This document shows, in pieces, positions 24,716 to 33,365 of a stretch of DNA of 64,000 nucleotides (position 1 is its first letter; each line of letters begins with the position of its first letter). The position numbers and the translations under genes were made by a program. The notes below the pieces were generated by a model. The model was given only the letters and a program-made list of their open reading frames with translations, made no database searches and was not told the origin of the DNA. Source of the stretch: Desulforamulus ruminis DSM 2154 (GTDB taxonomy: Bacteria > Bacillota > Desulfotomaculia > Desulfotomaculales > Desulfotomaculaceae); contig NC_015589.1 of the NCBI RefSeq assembly GCF_000215085.1, forward strand, positions 2,046,001 to 2,110,000, given 5' to 3'.

Positions 24716-25966
24716 CTAAAAAATTAAAGGAAAAGTAAATGTAACGAAAGCTGCCCAAAATCCGTAGACCGGCAAATACTTAGTAACGGCGTCTTGGATG
24801 GTAGAAGGTCCGGTTTTGTTTTGTAGAAAACGCATGTAGGAGAGCATAATCCAAATTAGATTGGCCCAGATAAGTATGTTTACGCCTAAAACAGCAAGTC
24901 TGTTGGGCGTAATCCCAAAAGAAGAAAGCCTGAACACCATGGCTGATAAAGCCACACTGTCAATGATAAGAGCAAGAATAATTAGGGCAAAATTTATATA
25001 ATCAGAAATGTTCTTTTTCTCGTCTGTGCCGCTTTCGGTAATGGAGAATATGGTGACGGCCAATACACTAAGGAGGATTCCGTTGAAGAATATGAGGAAA
25101 TTGCGGTCTAAGAATGGATTTTTTCCCACCCAAATAACCGTTATAAGATAGGCCAACAATGTGGCCAGCACAAGGGGACTAAAAATTTTAGCGATATAGG
25201 GTGCAATATTTTTAGCAAGTTTAAGGTTCCTTGATACAAGGTATGTAGCCACAATCGCCAGGGCGGCAGCACCAAATAAAACAACATTTTCAAAATAGAA
25301 TTCAGATATATCCATGCCGACAAATCGAAATAAGTGCATGGTTAATGCTGTTAGCATCATTCCGCTGATTGCCATGCTGGCGTAAAGTATGCAAAATTCC
25401 CCATTAAATTTAAGATAGGCTAATCTCTTGCTGCCAATGCCATATTCATTCCCTGTAAATGCAAGCCCTAATAATACCCATAAGAAAATGGGAAGATGCA
25501 GATAAGCCAGGATAATACTGTCTTTATGCTCTGGTGGCAGTATATTAAGATAAACTCCGGAGATTAGGAATAACGCTGCAAGGGTGTAAAGAACATTTCT
25601 TTGGGGGGTATTATTGTATACAAAATAGGCGGCTATAAAGGGAAGTATCCCAAAAACAAGGTTAATAGGGGCTATTGCCTGCTGTTCGATAAAATGCAAA
25701 ATTCCCCTGGTGCTTATCCCGGCCAGCATTGCTAAAATGCCCATGGATAAGAAATCTTTCTGAAACAAAGAAGTTTTTTCTGTATTTGCCGTCTCCTTGA
25801 AATGCAATCGTTCATACCAAACGGCAAGAACCTGCGAGTCAGGGTTTTTTCCCCAGGCGTATGAGATTGACTTTTTAAACGCTTCGGGTTCTTTTCTATA
25901 CATTCTCTCCAGTTCATGGGGGTTAGCAAGATTTTCAATAATTAGATTGCTAATGTCCATTGTCAT
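24716..25966 (-). CDS. Polytopic membrane protein, DUF4153-like
   Basis: 416 residues. A soluble N-terminal 75 residues (NLANPHELERMYRKEPEAFKK) precedes about 10 hydrophobic segments. The layout resembles DUF4153 proteins of Clostridia and Bacillus, which have no assigned function. It follows the DUF2975/XRE pair on the same strand with a 43-bp gap, so they may form one operon. AGGACT precedes the ATG. Confidence 0.6.
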   Translation of the reverse strand: MTMDISNLIIENLANPHELERMYRKEPEAFKKSISYAWGKNPDSQVLAVWYERLHFKETANTEKTSLFQKDFLSMGILAMLAGISTRGILHFIEQQAIAPINLVFGILPFIAAYFVYNNTPQRNVLYTLAALFLISGVYLNILPPEHKDSIILAYLHLPIFLWVLLGLAFTGNEYGIGSKRLAYLKFNGEFCILYASMAISGMMLTALTMHLFRFVGMDISEFYFENVVLFGAAALAIVATYLVSRNLKLAKNIAPYIAKIFSPLVLATLLAYLITVIWVGKNPFLDRNFLIFFNGILLSVLAVTIFSITESGTDEKKNISDYINFALIILALIIDSVALSAMVFRLSSFGITPNRLAVLGVNILIWANLIWIMLSYMRFLQNKTGPSTIQDAVTKYLPVYGFWAAFVTFTFPLIF

Positions 25967-26009
25967 ATTAAGTCCTACTTTCCTTCACAATGTTATTAAT
26001 CAAAATTTA

Positions 26010-26231
26010 TTATCCTTGACTGTCTTCATCACTTTTATATTCTAAAATATCTCCAGGCTGACATTCTAAAGCCTTACAAATTGCCTCTAGAGTTGATAAT
26101 CGAATGGCTTTTGCCTTTCCATTTTTCAATATAGAAAGGTTAGCCATGGTTATTCCAACCCTCTCCGAAAGTTCTGTTACGCTCATTTTTCTTTTAGCCA
26201 GCATCACGTCAATATTGATTATAATCGCCAT
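26010..26231 (-). CDS. Small XRE/Cro-type regulator (YozG-like)
   Basis: 73 residues made almost entirely of one helix-turn-helix (VTELSERVGITMANLSILKN, then STLEAICKALECQPGDILEY). Such single-domain regulators are regularly found beside DUF2975 membrane proteins, as here. GAGGTG lies 6 bases before ATG at 26231. It probably regulates its own operon. Confidence 0.88.
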   Translation of the reverse strand: MAIIINIDVMLAKRKMSVTELSERVGITMANLSILKNGKAKAIRLSTLEAICKALECQPGDILEYKSDEDSQG

Positions 26232-26241
26232 GTTATTCACC

Positions 26242-26715
26242 TCAAACCGTTAAATCATTTTCTGATTTTATGTCTATGGCATTTTTTAAAAGCTTTTGAA
26301 GAACAGCAGCAAAGACTGCAACCACCATGGAAGCAAAGATAGGGACCATTCCGATTATGATGAGACCTGGGGCATCGTCTTTCTCTGCTACAAGATAAAC
26401 AAATGGCATCATTACCACATACAAGCTGCTGATTATGATTGCACAGTATTTTATATTCTTTAAAGCCTTTACAGATAATTCCGAGAAAGCTTTGTTCTTG
26501 TCGATATAGCTTAAAAGTTTAAAAGCTTGATACAGAGCAAAGTAAAAAGGTATTGCCGTTGCATAGATACCGATTAAAGTGGGATATAGCATATGGGTAT
26601 GATCCGGATTTACCGGATGATTAGCTAACCAAGGCAATCCAAATAGGCACAAGGCAAGAACCGGAATTCCGATAAGAAAAACAACTGCCTTTAAAAACAG
26701 TGTTTCTCGTTTCAT
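26242..26715 (-). CDS. DUF2975 family membrane protein
   Basis: 157 residues with four membrane segments (about 10-28, 48-66, 90-108, 120-140). Length, the FALYQAFKLLSYIDKNKAFSE loop and pairing with a YozG-like XRE gene 10 bp downstream all fit DUF2975. Function unknown; membrane-bound partner or sensor for the regulator is possible. GAGGTG precedes ATG at 26715. Confidence 0.8.
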   Translation of the reverse strand: MKRETLFLKAVVFLIGIPVLALCLFGLPWLANHPVNPDHTHMLYPTLIGIYATAIPFYFALYQAFKLLSYIDKNKAFSELSVKALKNIKYCAIIISSLYVVMMPFVYLVAEKDDAPGLIIIGMVPIFASMVVAVFAAVLQKLLKNAIDIKSENDLTV

Positions 26716-26892
26716 AAAAAGCACCTCACTTATTTAATGTAATCTGATATTAGCACATATTTTATCGTTTTACAATATATTATTATTGAATTTAATTATA
26801 TTATTGTTGTTATTTAATTTGGGCAAAGATAAAAAGCATTCCTCCTTACAAAGAAATGCTCTAAAACTTTAAACTATTAAGGCATTACGTCT

Positions 26893-27042
26893 CTATTATG
26901 AGATTTCTGCACCCTTCCGTTCCATTCACCCGGATTACTTTGATCAGCTTGGTGGCGATTTCTACGTCTACAACTGCAGAAAGACCGTATTCCCTTGCAA
27001 TAGCAGCAGAACCTCAGTGAATTTGGTGACCAAAATATCACA
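26893..27042 (-). pseudogene. Dead fragment of a second rifampin phosphotransferase C-terminus
   Basis: Read on the minus strand with frame changes, the pieces GDILVTKFTE, AIAREYGLSAVVDVEIATKLIK and VIRVNGTEG match the C-terminal His domain of the intact rph (GDILVTTFTD, VVAREYGLPAVVSVENATKLIK, IRVNGTEG). About 24 residues including the catalytic His segment are deleted, and the frame is broken. The rest of 26716-27198 is AT-rich and empty. Confidence 0.75.
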
Positions 27043-27198
27043 AAATGATTGAAATTTACAAAAAAACATAAAAACCAAAAAGGTAATTTTTATATTTTTA
27101 TAGTATTAAATATTATAAGATTTTATTATTATAATCTTTAAAATACATTAATTCTCCTAGTATAAGTTTACTAATCAAACTTTAAGGAGGGGGTAAAA

Positions 27199-27345
27199 AT
27201 TTCATTTTGGGATGTTATTTTTTTACTCTTCATGGTTGTACTGTTTTTAATGCCCATGCTGGACCGAACAACGACATGGGCCACGGTGTTAATACTACTA
27301 GCTTTTGGTATAGCTTATAATATTATTAGCCGAGGGGAACGGTAA
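27199..27345 (+). CDS. Small two-helix membrane protein with ATT start
   Basis: 48 residues: SFWDVIFLLFMVVLFLMPML, a polar turn DRTTT, then WATVLILLAFGIAYNIIS and SRGER. AAGGAGG lies 8 bases upstream of ATT at 27199, and no ATG/GTG/TTG is in frame until ATG at 27232, which would cut the first helix in half. So ATT is the likely start. Function unknown. It stands alone between an rph remnant and a terminator. Confidence 0.6.
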   Translation: MSFWDVIFLLFMVVLFLMPMLDRTTTWATVLILLAFGIAYNIISRGER

Positions 27346-27523
27346 TGCGGTACTTAGTGACACGCATTCTTTACAGATTGTTCCTTCATCCATCTGAGAC
27401 AAAAATTAAATGTCTCGGACTTTTCAGTTAAAAACCTATATTTAGGGCAAATTGTGCAAGAATACTGTAGTAGTTATAACGCTATTGAAGTCATGGAAAG
27501 AATGAACTTTGCTTGTCCACCTT

Positions 27524-27570
27524 AAAAGTACAGGCATATTAGAGTAACACTCTAATATGCCTGTACTTTT
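27524..27570. terminator. Bidirectional terminator, 21-bp stem
   Basis: A perfect 21-bp stem (27524-27544 with 27550-27570) with AAAA/TTTT ends and a 5-base loop. It ends the minus-strand DUF362 gene and possibly rightward transcripts. Confidence 0.85.
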
Positions 27571-27623
27571 CTCGCATAATTAAAACAGTTCCTTTAATGA
27601 TTTCATATTTACCACTGAAATAA

Positions 27624-28730
27624 CTACAGGACGATTAATTCATAATCACGACTGCCCATACCAATTTCTTCACCATGCCGCATTTGGATAGTACCGTCTA
27701 TATAGGAGCGCAAACCTTGAAACTTATCCGCACCCACCTCATGATTGCAGGAAAGATGAGATTCAGAGAAGCCAATCTGTTTATTGATTAGATCGTAACT
27801 TGCCTGATCAAGAGCTACAGGATCGGTGGATGCCAAAAAACCGATATCAGGAACAATCGGTGCATCACTCCACGACGCGCAATCACAATCAGGCGTGATA
27901 TTGATTAAAAAGTTTATATAACCGATACGTTTTTCATGGGCCTTAGCAAAGCCATATCCGTATTCAGTCATTCGTTCAAGAAAGGCTGATAAGTCTGTCT
28001 GCCAGTCCATTCCGTTGGCCTTTACAGGACAAACCGTTAAACACTCACCACAGCCGATACATTTATCCAAAGCAATGTTCGCCTTATCTTCACGCACCGT
28101 AATCGCCTGTTCAGGACAAACTTCGCTGCACTCACCACAGCCAATGCACTTATCTGGATCGACTATAATCTTGGTAGCATGCTGCTCCTTTTTACCAACT
28201 GCCGGTGCTCCGCCCATAGCAAGATTTTTTATTGCTCCACCAAAGCCGGCCATCTCATGCCCTTTAAAGTGAGATAATACAATTACACTGTCAGCACTAA
28301 CAATGTCTTTAGCCAGTTTCACTTTTTTGAAGTGTTTTTTATCAATCTGTACTTCAGTAATATTATCACTGCGTAATCCGTCGGCTATAATAATGGGGGC
28401 CCCTGTAACCGTAAAATCAAAACCATGCTCCAATGCGGTCAGTAAATGGTCAACCGAGTTATGTCGACTTCCGGAATAGAGCGTATTCGTATCGGTTAGA
28501 AAAGGTTTAGCACCCTTTTCTTTTATTTTGTCCACCACCTGACGCACAAAAAGAGGATTAATAAAGCCATCACTGCCGCGTTCACCGAAATGCAATTTTA
28601 TCGCTGTAAGGTCATCCTTTTGAATAAGCTCATTAAAACCGGCCTGATCAAATAAGTTTCTTATTTTGCTAATCTTATTCCCCTTATCTGTTCTCGTTCT
28701 AAGATTTACAAAATATACTTTGCTGGACAT
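27624..28730 (-). CDS. DUF362 protein with two [4Fe-4S] ferredoxin motifs
   Basis: 368 residues. DUF362 occupies 1-190 and the C-terminal part (GERGSDGFINPLFVRQVVD, SADSVIVLSHFKGHEMAGFGG). Two CxxCxxCxxxCP clusters are at about 193-245 (CIGCGECSEVCPEQA, CIGCGECLTVCPVKA). Members are cytosolic iron-sulfur proteins of unclear electron-transfer role, common in anaerobes. A single gene, with GGAAGG ahead of ATG. Confidence 0.88.
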   Translation of the reverse strand: MSSKVYFVNLRTRTDKGNKISKIRNLFDQAGFNELIQKDDLTAIKLHFGERGSDGFINPLFVRQVVDKIKEKGAKPFLTDTNTLYSGSRHNSVDHLLTALEHGFDFTVTGAPIIIADGLRSDNITEVQIDKKHFKKVKLAKDIVSADSVIVLSHFKGHEMAGFGGAIKNLAMGGAPAVGKKEQHATKIIVDPDKCIGCGECSEVCPEQAITVREDKANIALDKCIGCGECLTVCPVKANGMDWQTDLSAFLERMTEYGYGFAKAHEKRIGYINFLINITPDCDCASWSDAPIVPDIGFLASTDPVALDQASYDLINKQIGFSESHLSCNHEVGADKFQGLRSYIDGTIQMRHGEEIGMGSRDYELIVL

Positions 28731-28852
28731 GCTTCCTTCCCCCTCTACATTAAACGTTGAAATCCACCATCTATGTTACAACTTTGAGTTAACTCAAAGT
28801 CAATAGGTTTTATAAATATTTTTAACCGAAACCCAGCCTGTACAAAAAATGT

Positions 28853-28881
28853 AGCCCAGATCACCATATTTAATGATCTGG
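28853..28881 (-). terminator. Hairpin in the DUF362 leader
   Basis: CCCAGATCA and TGATCTGGG flank a 10-base loop; on the minus strand it is followed by TACATTTTTTG. It lies upstream of the DUF362 gene. The gap 28731-29068 shows nothing else. Confidence 0.4.
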
Positions 28882-29068
28882 GGACGATTCTCTTGTAGCT
28901 ATTTTTAAGCTTTCGCTTCCGGAAATATAAGAAAGATTAATAAATAAATATGAAGGAGAAATTATATTTTATATTGAATGTGATCTCAAATGACACTGGG
29001 AACATCCAAGACCAAGAGAACAATCTACAACCACTTTTAAAGTCAATATTTTTAAGAAGGTATCCATT

Positions 29069-29398
29069 ATGAAGCATAAAAACTATTACATGTTCTTTAT
29101 AGTTAGCTTAGTAGCCTTCGCTACTTTTACTTTCCAAAAATTATTAGTCTTGTGGATTGGTTTTGTAAGATTTAGTGCTAGTGATTTCCCTCCGGGCGAT
29201 ATTCTAGTTGAAGAAAAATTAAAATTCTTAATACTTTATCCAGCTTTATTTACTATCCTGGTATATATAGCAATAATAACTCTAAACATTTTAGCCAGAA
29301 GGCTTATACATGTAAAAGTTAGTCAAAGTGTTAGTATAGGCTTAACCTTAGTTGCCTTAATTTTTCTAGAAATCAGATTAATTCTCGCCTTATTTTGA
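29069..29398 (+). CDS. Small three-helix membrane protein
   Basis: 109 residues with three hydrophobic segments (about 8-28, 48-68, 88-106) and AAGAAGG 8 bases before the ATG. I do not recognise the family. It is a plus-strand gene between two minus-strand genes, so it stands alone. Confidence 0.6.
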   Translation: MKHKNYYMFFIVSLVAFATFTFQKLLVLWIGFVRFSASDFPPGDILVEEKLKFLILYPALFTILVYIAIITLNILARRLIHVKVSQSVSIGLTLVALIFLEIRLILALF

Positions 29399-29457
29399 AA
29401 CAACTCTAATCTTTTAAATATTTAATGGAATAGGATTACCTTTCTTCCTCCCCTGCT

Positions 29458-30621
29458 TTATTCGGGCATGTGCTGGGTGATACAGTGGATGCCGCCGCCC
29501 CAACGATTTACATTTTCGACGTTAATGCCAATGATGCGGCGCCCCGGAAATACCTTCTGCAGGGTATCTTTAACCTGGTTTTCAGTGGTTTTAAGCATCT
29601 CGCTTCGGCCTGACTGCCAATAAGTCTGCATAAGGACTGCCCCATTGGTGACCGCGTAGTTTAAATAGCTGAGCACGGGTATTTTGCCGGTTTCATCAAC
29701 TTTGCCGTAAATGGTGGGCGGCATAGGAATTCTGATGATATGGAAGGGCTTGCCGTCCTGGTCGGTGGCATTCCGTAGTATTTCGTAGTTCTCCTCCATA
29801 CGTCGGTAAGATTCCTGAGTTATAGCGTTGGTATATCTGTCTCCAGGTAGAACCTGGGCTAACAGAATAGCATTGGGATTGGCAAACCGGGCTATTTCAT
29901 CAATGTGCCCGGTGGTAATAGGATCATCTTCCGCCAGCCCTTTTTTCAGCCAGATGACTTTCTTAACTCCCAGCACCCGCTTATATTCTTTTTCTATTTC
30001 TGCTTTACTCATTTTCGGATTACGGCTTAAAGCCACGGATTCGGTCACCATCATGGTACCCCGACCGTTGGATTCTATGGCGCCACCCTCGGAAATAAGG
30101 TCGGTCTTGATTACTGGCAGGTTGAGCAGCTTGGCGGCCAGTCTATCCACCTGGCTTTCCGCAGCAATGTAGTCCGGGTTGCCACTGCGGCTGTAGTTGT
30201 TAAAGCCGAAATCCACTACCTGGAGTTTATTTTGCGGACTCTTAACAAAAATCGGTCCCACATCCCGGGTCCAGATGGACATGTGATTAACAACGTAGTA
30301 GTGAACATTGTTAACGGTGTAGCCGCTATTTTTAAGCAGGTCTTTAATTTGGTTCGTTTCTTCCTGGCTTCGTACCATCAGATTAATTCTAATGTAGGGA
30401 TCCAGAGATTTAATTATATTAAGGATCACCGGGTAAACCGGGCGGTCGGTGTTATATATTTCGGAGGGCCACTGCAGCCAGACAGCCTGCTGTTTATTAA
30501 ACTCAGCGGGGAAAGGATAAACCATGGCTTTTTTAGATGGCTGTTGGTTAAAATCCCGGGCTATCATGATCACCAGTAGGCAAAGAAAAATAACTAAGAT
30601 GATTGAATAGGTTTTTTTCAT
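29458..30621 (-). CDS. Agmatine deiminase family protein, exported
   Basis: 387 residues. An N-terminal hydrophobic segment (about 4-22) suggests export or membrane anchoring. The rest is a peptidyl-arginine-deiminase-type fold with the catalytic set: IWTRDVGP, SEGGAIESNG, GHIDEIARFA and the C-terminal Cys in GGGIHCITQHMPE. Agmatine deiminases convert agmatine to N-carbamoylputrescine and are normally cytosolic, so the anchor is unusual. No putrescine carbamoyltransferase or carbamate kinase lies nearby. Confidence 0.85.
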   Translation of the reverse strand: MKKTYSIILVIFLCLLVIMIARDFNQQPSKKAMVYPFPAEFNKQQAVWLQWPSEIYNTDRPVYPVILNIIKSLDPYIRINLMVRSQEETNQIKDLLKNSGYTVNNVHYYVVNHMSIWTRDVGPIFVKSPQNKLQVVDFGFNNYSRSGNPDYIAAESQVDRLAAKLLNLPVIKTDLISEGGAIESNGRGTMMVTESVALSRNPKMSKAEIEKEYKRVLGVKKVIWLKKGLAEDDPITTGHIDEIARFANPNAILLAQVLPGDRYTNAITQESYRRMEENYEILRNATDQDGKPFHIIRIPMPPTIYGKVDETGKIPVLSYLNYAVTNGAVLMQTYWQSGRSEMLKTTENQVKDTLQKVFPGRRIIGINVENVNRWGGGIHCITQHMPE

Positions 30622-30724
30622 GGGCTATCTACCTTAAATTTTTAAAGTTAATATAACACGCGGTTATTAAAATTATTTGCCCCTGGCCCTGAGGGAAGGC
30701 TTAAGTCTATTAAATTAAAAGAAA

Positions 30725-30767
30725 GTGTCGCTAACCACTAAAAGCAGCTTTGCGACACTTCCTTTTT
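30725..30767. terminator. Terminator between methyltransferase and deiminase genes
   Basis: AAGTGTCGC and GCGACACTT flank a 20-base loop, with TTTTTT on the plus side and TTTCTTTT on the minus side. It ends the methyltransferase transcript. Confidence 0.65.
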
Positions 30768-30789
30768 TAATCAAAATCACTTGTATCCG

Positions 30790-31392
30790 CTATGCCAAAG
30801 GCCTTTTCCGCATGAGGCAAACCCAGGCTCTAGGCGGGTTTTGGCGGTTAGAGCCAAAATGGCTTGAAACCAGTGAAAGGATTTCGAAGTAGGGTTCCAC
30901 AGAGTTAACAATATCTCCGGCAGTTCGCTGCGGTGGGCCCGGGCCATCCCGTTGTTCATCCGCGTTGCCGACGATGCTCAGCCACAAGCCGTCTTTTTCT
31001 AAATGAGCGGCTACATTTTTAGCAAAGCTCTTCCGTTCTTCGTCCGAATTTAATGAATGAAAACAGCCTCTATCAAAGGCAAAGCCAAAGGGCGCTTCTT
31101 CCATTTTGTTTGTAAGGAAATCAAACACCATAAAGGTACATTTGACATTCCCTTTTGAGACTTCTTCTATAGCCTTCTGTATGGCAACATCCGAAGTATC
31201 AATACCGATTACAGCAAAGTTTTTTTGCGCAAGCCATATGGAGTTATCACCGGTTCCGCACCCAATATCCAGCGCTTTACAGGGTTTTATATCCATGGCG
31301 GTTACAGTCTGAATAAGGTTGAAATCCGGTTTCCCAATGGCCCAAGGAGTATCGCCGGCTTTATATCTTTTTTGGTAACGTTCCTCTATCAT
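30790..31392 (-). CDS. Class I SAM-dependent methyltransferase
   Basis: 200 residues. The SAM-binding motif I is KALDIGCGTGDNSIWLA; the acidic end of strand 2 (VIGIDTSDVAIQKA) and FDRGCFHSL follow. The N-terminus YKAGDTPWAIGKPDFNL resembles thiopurine/tellurite-type methyltransferases of small substrates. Target unknown. ATG at 31392 is preferred, although the AGGAGG is 13 bases upstream; an ATG at 31419 overlaps that site. Confidence 0.85.
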   Translation of the reverse strand: MIEERYQKRYKAGDTPWAIGKPDFNLIQTVTAMDIKPCKALDIGCGTGDNSIWLAQKNFAVIGIDTSDVAIQKAIEEVSKGNVKCTFMVFDFLTNKMEEAPFGFAFDRGCFHSLNSDEERKSFAKNVAAHLEKDGLWLSIVGNADEQRDGPGPPQRTAGDIVNSVEPYFEILSLVSSHFGSNRQNPPRAWVCLMRKRPLA

Positions 31393-31600
31393 TGTCTTTT
31401 TGATACCTCCTATAGACATAGAACGTTTTCTTCAACGGTGCACCACTTTCCACCCAGCCGCTGTTTTTAGACCGTTCTTTTTATCCATTATTATATATTA
31501 TTTCAAATTAAAGCAAGTCCTTTTTTCAAAACGAAGACAGTTATTTCTCCCCGTGCATTTATTAATCACAAAACTCCCGCGCTAGGGTAATTTCCTCTTC

Positions 31601-31690
31601 TTATAGAAGTTGATCTTCCCCGATATATTCATCATCGTTAATACACTCGTCCGAGAAAGGACAGTCGTAACAATCAAATGGACAAAACAT
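31601..31690 (-). CDS. 29-residue cysteine-rich microprotein
   Basis: The frame MFCPFDCYDCPFSDEC, then a very acidic tail (INDDEYIGEDQLL), follows a textbook GGAGG ribosome site 7 bases from the ATG. Four cysteines spaced C-x3-C-x2-C-x5-C suggest zinc or iron-sulfur binding. It lies between the methyltransferase and the TVP38 gene on the same strand. No known family recognised. Small size is the main doubt. Confidence 0.55.
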   Translation of the reverse strand: MFCPFDCYDCPFSDECINDDEYIGEDQLL

Positions 31691-31735
31691 TTATATTCCT
31701 CCGAATCCGGCTTTTTATTGAAACATTCCACCATT

Positions 31736-32527
31736 TTATGATCGAGGCCGACGGAAAGATGTTTTCTCCGCCGTTCGTCTGCTCGGTCTTTTGAATTGTT
31801 TTTTTGTTTTCAGCAAAACCGCCCCCTTCATCCGGGATCCTTTTTTTCTACAGAAGGCCACCAGCCTGTCTTTGTAGACGATGCCAGCAAGCCCTGCCAG
31901 CGTCGTAACCGCCAAGAAGAGCAAAGAAACATCCCATTCCCCCTGCCACAAGGTCGCCCCAATGAATGTGGAAGAAACGATGCTGGGGATGCGCGCCAGC
32001 GTGGAGATGAACAGGAAGCGGGAAAGGCGCATGGGGGTGGTGCCGACAATGTAGGTGAGCATATCCTTGGGTGTGCCCGGCAGCAGGAATAGAATAAAGA
32101 CAACGGTTTCCAACTGCCGTGAATTATTGAGAAAAGCAAACTTGGCGATCTTCTTTTGAGGGAATAATTTGGTAAGCAGGGTCACACCCCACTTTTTAGT
32201 GAGCAAAAAAATGAACGAAGAAGCCACCATACAGCCCATGAGAGAAATGAGCAAACCGCCCCAACCGCCGTACAGCACACCGGCTAAAAGCTCGACAGGT
32301 TCCCCGGGAATAAAGGCCACGATCACCTGCAGGATCTGAATTCCCAAGAAGACAAGCCCGCCCCAGAGGCCCAGAGATGTGACCCAGTCTGTAAATTCCT
32401 GTTGCGTTTCCGGTTCGGATAAAAGCCGGATGTACGGCAGCGCCAGCCAGGTCAGCGCCAGCATGGCCATAACAAAAACCACGACGGCCATGATCAATTG
32501 TTTGGTTGCTTTGTCCATTTTGTTCAT
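31736..32527 (-). CDS. TVP38/TMEM64 (DedA-like) membrane protein
   Basis: 263 residues with about five or six membrane segments. The VTT-domain signature is clear (VAFIPGEPVELLAGVLYGGWGG, FLLPGTPKDMLTYIVGTTP, LARIPSIVSSTFIGA). The family acts in membrane lipid or ion homeostasis; exact role here is unknown. ATG at 32527 with AGGTGA 4 bases upstream is chosen over a longer frame to 32575. GC is higher than in flanking genes, so transfer is possible. The C-terminus is very basic. Confidence 0.8.
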   Translation of the reverse strand: MNKMDKATKQLIMAVVVFVMAMLALTWLALPYIRLLSEPETQQEFTDWVTSLGLWGGLVFLGIQILQVIVAFIPGEPVELLAGVLYGGWGGLLISLMGCMVASSFIFLLTKKWGVTLLTKLFPQKKIAKFAFLNNSRQLETVVFILFLLPGTPKDMLTYIVGTTPMRLSRFLFISTLARIPSIVSSTFIGATLWQGEWDVSLLFLAVTTLAGLAGIVYKDRLVAFCRKKGSRMKGAVLLKTKKQFKRPSRRTAEKTSFRRPRS

Positions 32528-32531
32528 GGCG

Positions 32532-32672
32532 TCACCTGGAACCGTGGATATCGCCGTTCCGTGTTTCCAATTCAATGGCTACGGCGGAGGATGAACCGAC
32601 AACGCCGGCAGCCGTGGTGTCGGTAACGGTCGGCTGGTCGGCAAAAGAAGTTTCGATGGCGCATGGTTTCAT
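32532..32672 (-). CDS. Possible 46-residue protein upstream of the TVP38 gene
   Basis: ATG at 32672 with AAGGTGA nearby opens a 46-codon frame (MKPCAIETSFADQPTVTDTT, later AIELETRNGDIHGSR). Its stop lies 5 bases before the TVP38 start, as in coupled genes, and its base use resembles the downstream gene. No family recognised. Confidence 0.4.
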   Translation of the reverse strand: MKPCAIETSFADQPTVTDTTAAGVVGSSSAVAIELETRNGDIHGSR

Positions 32673-32898
32673 TTCGTTCACCTTCAATAATTAAGAATAG
32701 TTGAGGACTTTTATACGTTGCATATCAAATATAACCGTTGCCTTTATACGCATAGGTACAGCCTTCGCTAAAGTGGGTCACGTTGTTTGAGGTGCTCCCT
32801 GTTGTTGTAGTTAATCCAACAGAAGGAGACTGATATATTAAAATTAGCTATAATAATATAATCTATTTTATAGTAAAGAGTAACCGCTCCTCACATCT

Positions 32899-33228
32899 TT
32901 ATATCCCCAAAATCCAAAAATAATCTGCATTTGAGGAATCATTCTCCAGCCATAATTGTACCGCATGAAAAATTTGATCCGTTGTTGCAGCCTTGTTTTC
33001 CGATTTCAAATAGCCTTTCTTAATATCCTTCCATTGCTTTTTACTTACTTTTTGAGGGCCGTAATAATGATAATTTTTAATTACAGTATCTATGTACGGT
33101 GAAAGCAGGCCCAAATCTTCATCAGTAATATAAATGGATGAATCGTTCCAATGATTAGGATAGTTGTGCGAATAACAAAATTCATAAACATCATGCCCTG
33201 TTAGTTCATTCAACTTCATAATCTTCAA
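32899..33228 (-). CDS. Uncharacterised 109-residue protein
   Basis: A cytosolic protein rich in Tyr, Trp and His (HDVYEFCYSHNYPNHWNDSS, WKDIKKGYLKSENKA, YFWILGI). I do not recognise a family. TTG at 33228 is chosen because GGAGG lies 7 bases upstream; ATG at 33219 is the alternative. It lies after the response regulator gene on the same strand. Confidence 0.5.
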   Translation of the reverse strand: MKIMKLNELTGHDVYEFCYSHNYPNHWNDSSIYITDEDLGLLSPYIDTVIKNYHYYGPQKVSKKQWKDIKKGYLKSENKAATTDQIFHAVQLWLENDSSNADYFWILGI

Positions 33229-33365
33229 TTGGATTCCTCCAAACACCGATATTTTTTTGCCCATTGCCAAATTCAAGAAAGGTCGATAACCATCCGCAAA
33301 AAAACGCTGGCATCATCATCTGACCAGCGGGTTTTTGATATCATTGAAGGATAGCAGCAAGGGAA

